Both the position numbers and the translations under genes were made by a program. DNA of 64,000 bases from Kribbella soli. Lineage in GTDB: Bacteria; Actinomycetota; Actinomycetes; Propionibacteriales; Kribbellaceae. Where the stretch lies: positions 1,612,001-1,676,000 of the forward strand of contig NZ_SJJZ01000001.1 in assembly GCF_004331345.1 (NCBI RefSeq), given 5' to 3'. Shown piece by piece: positions 58,598 through 64,000 of this stretch (positions are counted from its first letter, which is position 1; every line of letters starts with the position of its first letter). Below the pieces are notes generated by a model, which was not told the origin of the DNA, did no database searches, and worked only from the letters and a program-made list of their open reading frames with translations.

Positions 58598-58666
58598 CCC
58601 CCTGGTGACGGAATCTCGCCGGGCCCTCCGAAGGCTCGGTTCCTGGTTCGACTCCAGGCAGGGGGA
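58598..58666 (+). tRNA. tRNA-Arg(CCG), shortened D-arm
   Basis: Acceptor CCCCCTG/CAGGGGG, anticodon stem GGGCC/GGCTC (one G-T) with loop CTCCGAA (CCG), a 4-base variable region and T-stem CCTGG/CCAGG are intact. The D-arm is about three bases short and barely pairs, giving a 69-base tRNA. It ends one base before the convergent fucosidase stop. Confidence 0.8.
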
Positions 58667-58667
58667 C

Positions 58668-59945
58668 TCAGGACAGCAGCGGGTCGAAGTGGACCGCCAG
58701 CGAGACAGCCGCCTCAGCGCGCGCGGACAGCACCCGCACCCGTGCGTCATCAAAAGTCATCGGCGAGTCCAGCGCGAGAAGCCGCCGGTGGCCGATCGTC
58801 GTACCGCGGGCGATCTCGCTCCAAGCACCATCGACCAAGGCGTCCACAGCGAAGGCTTCGACCTGCTGGCCCGCCGTGATGTCCTCGCGCAGGTCAAGCA
58901 CGTTGACCTCACCCGGCAGCGCGACAGGAGTGTCGTAGTACTCCCGCACCGCAGCGCCGAAAGCGGCCAGCGCCTCCACATCCGGATCCGCGAACAGCCC
59001 GCGCCGATCAGGCGGGATGTTCAGCAGCAGTACGGCGTTCCGCCCGACCGACCTGCGATAGATGTCCAGGAGCTCCGGCAACGACTTCACCGCCGCGTCC
59101 TCGGACGCGTGGTAGAACCACCCGGGCCGGATCGACACGTCGACTTCAGCCGGATACCACCGCAACTCATCAGCCTGTGCCACCAACTCAGGCCCCGCAA
59201 CATCAGCCGCCGTCTGCTCAGCCACCATCCGCCCGTCGACGAACGGTACGACGCTCCACTCGGTCTCCCGCGCGAATCCGTCCTCGTTGCCAACCCACCG
59301 TACGTCGGGCCCGCCGATCGCGATCGTCGCGTCCGGCGCGAGCCGCCGGATCAGGTCGAACCACGCGTCGTACGAGTAGCTCTGCGCACTGCTCGTCGGA
59401 TTCGCCCCGTCCAGCCAGACCTCGGCGATCGGCCCGTACGACGTCAGCAGCTCGTGCAACTGCTGAAGGTAGAACCGGTTGTAGTCGTCCACGACGTACG
59501 AGAACTCACCGATCTGCGAAGCGACAGCAGGACTGCCGTTCCCGTAATACCCACCCGGCGCCTTCTCCTGATAGAGATCCGCCGGCGAGAGATACACCCC
59601 GAACCCGAGTCCACCCGCCTGGCAAGCAGCCGACAGCTCCGCGACGACATCGCCCCGATACGGCGACGCGGCAACGGTATGCGGCAGGTACTTGCTCGGC
59701 CACAAGCAGAATCCGTCATGGTGCTTGGCCGTCAGGATCACGCTCTTGAACCCCGCGGACGTCAGCGCGGCAACCCATTGCGAGCAGTCCAGCGACGACG
59801 GATCGAACACCGCCGGATCGTCGACGCCGGTCCCCCACTCCAGGTCGGTGAACGTGTTCGGCCCGAAGTGCACGAACGCGGTCAGCTCCTGCCGCTGCCA
59901 CGCGACCTGCCGCGGCGACGGGCGTACGGCGGAGGCATCGATCAC
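58668..59945 (-). CDS. Alpha-L-fucosidase (GH29)
   Basis: The 425-residue protein has the GH29 barrel signatures FVHFGPNTFTDLEWG, GFKSVILTAKHHDGFCLWPS and the nucleophile Asp in AEVWLDGANP. A C-terminal segment of about 90 residues forms a beta domain. No signal peptide is present, so it acts on imported fucosides. It is the last gene of the minus-strand operon and overlaps the upstream oxidase gene by 4 bases. Confidence 0.93.
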   Translation of the reverse strand: MIDASAVRPSPRQVAWQRQELTAFVHFGPNTFTDLEWGTGVDDPAVFDPSSLDCSQWVAALTSAGFKSVILTAKHHDGFCLWPSKYLPHTVAASPYRGDVVAELSAACQAGGLGFGVYLSPADLYQEKAPGGYYGNGSPAVASQIGEFSYVVDDYNRFYLQQLHELLTSYGPIAEVWLDGANPTSSAQSYSYDAWFDLIRRLAPDATIAIGGPDVRWVGNEDGFARETEWSVVPFVDGRMVAEQTAADVAGPELVAQADELRWYPAEVDVSIRPGWFYHASEDAAVKSLPELLDIYRRSVGRNAVLLLNIPPDRRGLFADPDVEALAAFGAAVREYYDTPVALPGEVNVLDLREDITAGQQVEAFAVDALVDGAWSEIARGTTIGHRRLLALDSPMTFDDARVRVLSARAEAAVSLAVHFDPLLS

Positions 59946-61315
59946 AGCAGCACCTTTCCAGGATTGAACAAGTTTCCAGGATCGAACGCGGCCTTGATCC
60001 GCCGATGCAGTTCGAGCCCGACCGGCCCGAGCTCGGTCTCCAGCCAGCGCGCCTTCAGCGTCCCGATCCCGTGCTCCCCGGTGATCGTCCCGCCGAGCCG
60101 CAGCCCCAGCTGCATCACCGCGCCGAACGCCTCCAGCGCCCGCGCCTCGGCCGCCGCGTCGGCGGGGTCGAAGACGACGGTCGGGTGCATGTTCCCGTCA
60201 CCTACATGCCCAGGGCAACAAATCAGTACGTCGTACTTCGCGCCGATCTCCGCGATCCCACGCAGCAGCGTGATCAGCTGCGACCGTGGTACGGCGACGT
60301 CGTCGATCAGCGTCGTACCCAACGGCTCCAGCGCGGAGTTCACCAGCCGGCGCGCTTCGAGCAGCATCCGGGACTCTTCCACGTCGGACGCCTCGGCGAC
60401 GTCGACCGCGCCGTGGGCCGTGCAGATCTCCGCGATCCGCGCGACGTCCTCGGCAGCGCGCGGACCCCGGTCGGACTGGGCGAGCAGCATCGAGCCAACG
60501 TCCTCCGGGAGACCCATGTCCCGGTAGTCCTGGATCGCCCGCAGGGTCGGCTGGTCCAGGAACTCGAGCAACGACGGACGCAGCCCCGAGGCCATCACGG
60601 CGGCAGCGGCCGCGATCCCGTCCTCGATGGACCGGAACGTCGCCGCCGCGGTCAACGCCGCCTCGGGCGCCGGGCGCAACTCCAGCGTCGCCTCGGTTAC
60701 CACTCCGAGCGTGCCCTCGGACCCGACGATCAGCCGCGTGAGGTCGTACCCGGCGACGCCCTTCGCCGACCGCCGCCCGGTGCGCACCACCTCACCGGAC
60801 GCCAGCACCACTTCGAGTCCGCGCACGAAGTCCGACGTCACGCCGTACTTCACACAGCACAACCCGCCCGCGTTCGTCGCGATGTTCCCGCCGATCGTCG
60901 ACATCTCCCACGACGACGGGTCGGGCGGATAGAACAGGTCGCGCTCCAGCACGGCGCGCGACAACTGAGCGTTCACCACGCCCGGCTGGACCACGGCAAC
61001 CTGGTCCTCGGCGGAGATCTCCAGGATCTGCGTCATCCGCGCAGTCGACAGCAACAAGCACCCGTCGATCGCGTTCGCAGCACCCGAAAGCCCAGTGCGA
61101 GCGCCCTGCGTCACGATCGGGACGCCGAGCTCAGACGCAGCCCGAACCACCTCGACGACCTCCGCGGTCGACGACGGACGCACGAGCGCCCGCGGCACCC
61201 CGGCGGTGCAGAACTTCGCGTGATCGTTGCGATGGCTGTCCAGTACGTCGGGATCGTCGACGACGGCGTCGTCTCCTAGGACCGACCGCAGTCGGTCCAC
61301 GAGCTCATCCCTCAT
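59942..61315 (-). CDS. FAD-linked oxidase, GlcD/D-lactate dehydrogenase-like
   Basis: The 457-residue protein has the PCMH-type FAD domain (VPIVTQGARTGLSGAANAIDG, SSWEMSTIGGNIATNAGGL, VGSEGTLGVVTEATL) and the FAD-oxidase C-terminal domain with VGDGNMHPTVVFDP and TGEHGIGTLKARWL. Members oxidise D-lactate, glycolate or D-2-hydroxyacids. Neighbours (LarA-like and a dehydratase) favour lactate formed from fucose breakdown. Confidence 0.92.
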   Translation of the reverse strand: MRDELVDRLRSVLGDDAVVDDPDVLDSHRNDHAKFCTAGVPRALVRPSSTAEVVEVVRAASELGVPIVTQGARTGLSGAANAIDGCLLLSTARMTQILEISAEDQVAVVQPGVVNAQLSRAVLERDLFYPPDPSSWEMSTIGGNIATNAGGLCCVKYGVTSDFVRGLEVVLASGEVVRTGRRSAKGVAGYDLTRLIVGSEGTLGVVTEATLELRPAPEAALTAAATFRSIEDGIAAAAAVMASGLRPSLLEFLDQPTLRAIQDYRDMGLPEDVGSMLLAQSDRGPRAAEDVARIAEICTAHGAVDVAEASDVEESRMLLEARRLVNSALEPLGTTLIDDVAVPRSQLITLLRGIAEIGAKYDVLICCPGHVGDGNMHPTVVFDPADAAAEARALEAFGAVMQLGLRLGGTITGEHGIGTLKARWLETELGPVGLELHRRIKAAFDPGNLFNPGKVLL

Positions 61316-62171
61316 CTTGCTCCGCGAGCAGCCGCAGAATGAGCTCCGCCCGGCGGACGCGCTCCCGTCCGAGGGCTTCCGCAGTACCGCTCAGATGCGC
61401 CCCGACCGGGTAGATGTTCGGGGCGTTCCGCAGGCCCATCTTGAGGTACACCGGCGCCGCCACCCGCACGACCTCCGGTACGTCGTAGAAGCGGACGTGG
61501 CCGCCCTGGTCGTCGGGGACCTCGATGTACATGTCGATCGGGACCGTCGTGACCGAGCGGATCTCCGCGAGTACCGGCACCGGCAGGTCGGTCGACACGT
61601 TCAGGCTGGTTGCGCCGAGCCGCTCGTACAGCCGAGCAGTCGGTGCGTTCGGCAACGGCATCAACACCGAGGTCTTCAGCACCAGGTCCGCGGGCAGCTC
61701 GCCCTCGATCTTCAACTGGCCCAGGAGCTCGAGTACGCCGATGTCGCCGACCAGCAGGCTCCGTACGCCGAGTTCGACCGCGCGGAACGCGTCACACAAC
61801 GACGCCGCCATCTGGTCGTTGCCCCGCGCAACACCACCGACCGCGGCCGACACCTTGGCCTGACCACCGATGTCCCACGCACCGCGCGGCCCGAGGAACA
61901 GGCACACCTCGACTCCCGAGGAGGCGCCGAGCGAGAGCATCTCCTCGATCTCGCCGTCGGTCAGCATCATCACGCCGCTGCCCTGGGAGACCCGGTCGAT
62001 CGTGATACCCCGCGACTTGGCCTCCTCGAGCACCGCGGTCATCACCCGCGGCCCTTCACAGGAAGGGATCTCCACCTTGTACGGCGACCCGTCGGGGAAG
62101 GTGCGGGTCGACGTCCCGCCCGGCCGGAAGCCGCGATCGGCCAGCAGGGCACGTGCTTCGCGAAGGTTCAT
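61305..62171 (-). CDS. Peptidase U32-like protein
   Basis: The 288-residue protein has a barrel-like pattern with GVEVCLFLGPRGAWDIGGQ, RSLLVGDIGVLELLGQLK and LNVSTDLPVPVLAEIRSV. It resembles the U32 family, whose better-known members act in RNA or ubiquinone hydroxylation, but the family's conserved Cys cluster is not seen. It is embedded in the sugar operon, overlapping the genes on both sides. A TIM-barrel enzyme of carbohydrate metabolism is equally possible. Confidence 0.55.
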   Translation of the reverse strand: MNLREARALLADRGFRPGGTSTRTFPDGSPYKVEIPSCEGPRVMTAVLEEAKSRGITIDRVSQGSGVMMLTDGEIEEMLSLGASSGVEVCLFLGPRGAWDIGGQAKVSAAVGGVARGNDQMAASLCDAFRAVELGVRSLLVGDIGVLELLGQLKIEGELPADLVLKTSVLMPLPNAPTARLYERLGATSLNVSTDLPVPVLAEIRSVTTVPIDMYIEVPDDQGGHVRFYDVPEVVRVAAPVYLKMGLRNAPNIYPVGAHLSGTAEALGRERVRRAELILRLLAEQDEG

Positions 62172-63487
62172 GTCTCGCTCCAAGGTCCGAGTCGCCCGGC
62201 CCGCGTCAGGTCCCGCGCCGTACCGGTGATCTCGAGGTCGAATCGTTCGGCCGCCTCGGTCAGCAGGGCCGGTGTCACCATCAACTCGTTCGGCGACAAC
62301 GTGTCCCTGATCCGGGCCAGCCGGAGCTCGGACCAGTGCCGCCGTCCGCACATCGTCACGGCCGCGAGTACGGCGGCCTCGTCGTCCTCCATCACCATCG
62401 GCAACCGCGAACGCCGCGCACCGCCGGCGCCCGAGGTCAGTGCGTTCACGTAGCTCGCCTGCAGGTCGATCTGCTCCAGCAGCCGCGCCGGGATCACGTC
62501 CGCGAGGCCGAGCCCGGACGCGTTCCCGTGCGAGGCCGGCGACAGCGAATGCACGCTGATCGCGGCGATCGTCGGCGACTCGAACTCGGGGATCCCGTGC
62601 ACCCAGCACCGGCCGATCACGTTGGTGTCCATCCCGGCGCCGGACTTGTCCTTGCCCAGCTCGTCGACGACCAGGACGTCGAGCTCGTCGAACGGCAGCC
62701 GTCCGAGCAGGCCACCAGCCCTTTGCAGCAAGGCGTTCTCGGCCGTATCGGCGATCCCGTCGGCCTCGACCAACTCCACCGCGGCGGTGTGTTCCAGAGC
62801 GTTCTCGAGGATCGCAAGCCCGCCGAGGATCTTGCCTTGTGCAACCACCATCCGGGCGGCGGCCTCGATGTTGGCGCCGAGCGACGGGATGCCGCCGGCG
62901 TGCAGGGAGGCGGCGCCCAGGTGGTTGCCGAGTCCGATCGCGAGGATCTTCGCGATCCCGCTCTCGATCGGGCCGTGGAAGTCGGTGTGCGGCTTGACCC
63001 GGTTCACCAGCAGTACGCCGTCGGCCTTCGCGGCGATCGCGTCGTGGTGGACCTCGGTGCCGTCCGGCAGGGTGCCGACGACCACGGTCTCCATCGTGGC
63101 TTCGATGGAGCAGCCAATGGTCTCCGGTGTGATGCCGAGGCCTTCGAGCATCTCCCGCTGGCCGTCGGCGGTTGCGCCGCCGTGCGAGCCCATCGCCGGG
63201 ATCACGAACGGTGCGGCACCGGCGTCCCGGAGCCAGTCGACGGCCGCCTTCACCACCGGCACCAGGTCGTGAATCCCCCGGCTGCCCGCGGTCACCGCGA
63301 TCCGGGCATCCGGCACGATCCGTCCCCGGAGCGGTTCGAGCGCCGCGCGCGCGTCGGCGTACGGGTCCGCCGACGTCGGCAGATCCGAGAGGATCCGCCG
63401 GATCGGCGTGACCTGCGGGAGGGTCCCGGACGGCCGCAGTCCCCGGATCGCTTCGAACGGCCCCCAACCGCGCTCCGAAGCTGACAT
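62168..63487 (-). CDS. LarA-like protein (lactate racemase domain, DUF2088)
   Basis: The 439-residue protein has PDARIAVTAGSRGIHDLVPVVKAAVD, FVIPAMGSHGGATADGQREML and NRVKPHTDFHGPIESGIAKILAIGLGNHLGA, matching the LarA N-terminal domain. LarA is a nickel-pincer enzyme that racemises lactate or other 2-hydroxyacids. The KPHTDF and SHGG His residues are likely catalytic or cofactor ligands. No larB/C/E cofactor genes are in view. Confidence 0.82.
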   Translation of the reverse strand: MSASERGWGPFEAIRGLRPSGTLPQVTPIRRILSDLPTSADPYADARAALEPLRGRIVPDARIAVTAGSRGIHDLVPVVKAAVDWLRDAGAAPFVIPAMGSHGGATADGQREMLEGLGITPETIGCSIEATMETVVVGTLPDGTEVHHDAIAAKADGVLLVNRVKPHTDFHGPIESGIAKILAIGLGNHLGAASLHAGGIPSLGANIEAAARMVVAQGKILGGLAILENALEHTAAVELVEADGIADTAENALLQRAGGLLGRLPFDELDVLVVDELGKDKSGAGMDTNVIGRCWVHGIPEFESPTIAAISVHSLSPASHGNASGLGLADVIPARLLEQIDLQASYVNALTSGAGGARRSRLPMVMEDDEAAVLAAVTMCGRRHWSELRLARIRDTLSPNELMVTPALLTEAAERFDLEITGTARDLTRAGRLGPWSET

Positions 63488-64000
63488 CAGTGGCTCTGGC
63501 GGCCGACAGCGGAGCCCGTGCGGCCGACGAGGAAGTCCAGGTCGCAGCCTTGGTTCGCCTGGGTCACGTGGTCGACGTACAGCCGGGCCCAGCCGCGATC
63601 CGTCGGCGGCGTCGGCGGTTGCCAGTCGGCGCGCCGCTTCTCCAGCTCCTCGTCCGGTACGTCGAGATGCAGCCGCCGCGCCGGTACGTCGAGCTCGATC
63701 CAGTCCCCCGTCCGCACGAGCGCCAACGGCCCGCCGACAGCGGCCTCCGGCGTGACATGCAGTACGACGGTGCCGTACGCCGTACCGCTCATCCGCGCGT
63801 CCGAGATCCGCACCATGTCGTCGACGCCGATCTCGGCGAGCTTGCGCGGGATCGTCATGTTGCCGACCTCGGGCATCCCCGGGTACCCGCGCGGCCCAGC
63901 GTTCTGCAGGACCAGCACGGTGTCCTCGTCGACGTCGAGATCCGGGTCCTCGACCGCCTTGTCGTAGTCCTCGATGCTGCTGAACACCAGCGCCTTGCCG
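63487..64000 (-). CDS. IlvD/Edd family dehydratase (C-terminal part, gene runs off the window)
   Basis: About 170 residues are visible: VFSSIEDYDKAVEDPDLDVDEDTVLVLQNAGPRGYPGMPEVG, SDARMSGTAYGTVVLHVTPEAAVGGPL and a C-terminal tail. SDARMSG is the conserved catalytic Ser region of [Fe-S] dehydratases. The sugar-acid branch (arabonate, xylonate, fuconate-type dehydratases) fits the fucosidase operon better than dihydroxyacid dehydratase. Its stop overlaps the LarA-like start by one base. Confidence 0.88.
   Translation of the reverse strand, partial: GKALVFSSIEDYDKAVEDPDLDVDEDTVLVLQNAGPRGYPGMPEVGNMTIPRKLAEIGVDDMVRISDARMSGTAYGTVVLHVTPEAAVGGPLALVRTGDWIELDVPARRLHLDVPDEELEKRRADWQPPTPPTDRGWARLYVDHVTQANQGCDLDFLVGRTGSAVGRQSH

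Noticed and set aside
61305..63467. A 720-codon protein in the U32-like frame
   Set aside because: The first 430 codons are a shadow of the LarA-like gene; the real start is ATG 62171 in a 4-base overlap.

Overview
The window is high-GC actinobacterial chromosome. A class F sortase, branched-chain keto-acid dehydrogenase genes beside an Lrp regulator, a WhiB protein and an actinobacterial integrative and conjugative element (AICE) all point to the Actinomycetota. Gene style suggests Kribbella or a close relative in the Propionibacteriales; that placement is an inference.

Bases 1-43.7 kb are mostly ordinary chromosome: small transcription units, often a regulator beside its likely target. They include LysR/SDR, MarR/MFS with an aldo-keto reductase, sortase with a wall protein, E1alpha/E1beta/E2 with Lrp, LacI/Gfo-Idh, sigma-J-like factor/AhpD-like protein, two sister SGNH hydrolases followed by a heparinase-like lyase, and TetR/DHA2 transporter. 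Around 34-41 kb there are signs of decay: a frameshifted epimerase and a stretch of gene fragments.

Bases 43,771-52,806 are an AICE of the pSAM2 type, integrated at a tRNA-Thr(CGU) gene and bounded by a perfect 70-bp direct repeat. It carries an HAD phosphatase, a GntR regulator with three operator copies, small conserved genes, an FtsK-type DNA pump, a WhiB protein, a rolling-circle-like initiator, Xis and integrase. A 145-bp nested palindrome at 44,453-44,597 is a candidate replication or transfer site.

Bases 53,066-58,666 hold the most unusual locus. It has a promoter, a 42-codon leader reading frame, a strong terminator hairpin, and then nine divergent tRNA genes: Pro-UGG, Arg-ACG, His-GUG, Leu-UAG with a short variable loop, Gln-CUG, Ser-CGA, Ser-GCU, Tyr-GUA and Arg-CCG. 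The tRNAs are interleaved with an HNH nuclease, the RNA ligase RtcB, an alpha/beta hydrolase, a small methyltransferase-like membrane protein and a small Cys/His protein. Several spacers hold perfect 8-11 bp hairpins, and a LAGLIDADG endonuclease gene lies inside on the opposite strand. The leader contains a codon for every tRNA in the array. Its last codons can pair with the 3' arm of the terminator, which is the layout of a transcription attenuator. My reading is a tRNA-loss-sensing backup-tRNA and RNA-repair operon.

Bases 58,668-64,000 on the minus strand are a compact, overlapping operon: alpha-L-fucosidase, FAD-linked lactate/glycolate dehydrogenase, U32-like protein, LarA-like protein and an IlvD/Edd dehydratase. 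It fits oxidative use of L-fucose with lactate handling.
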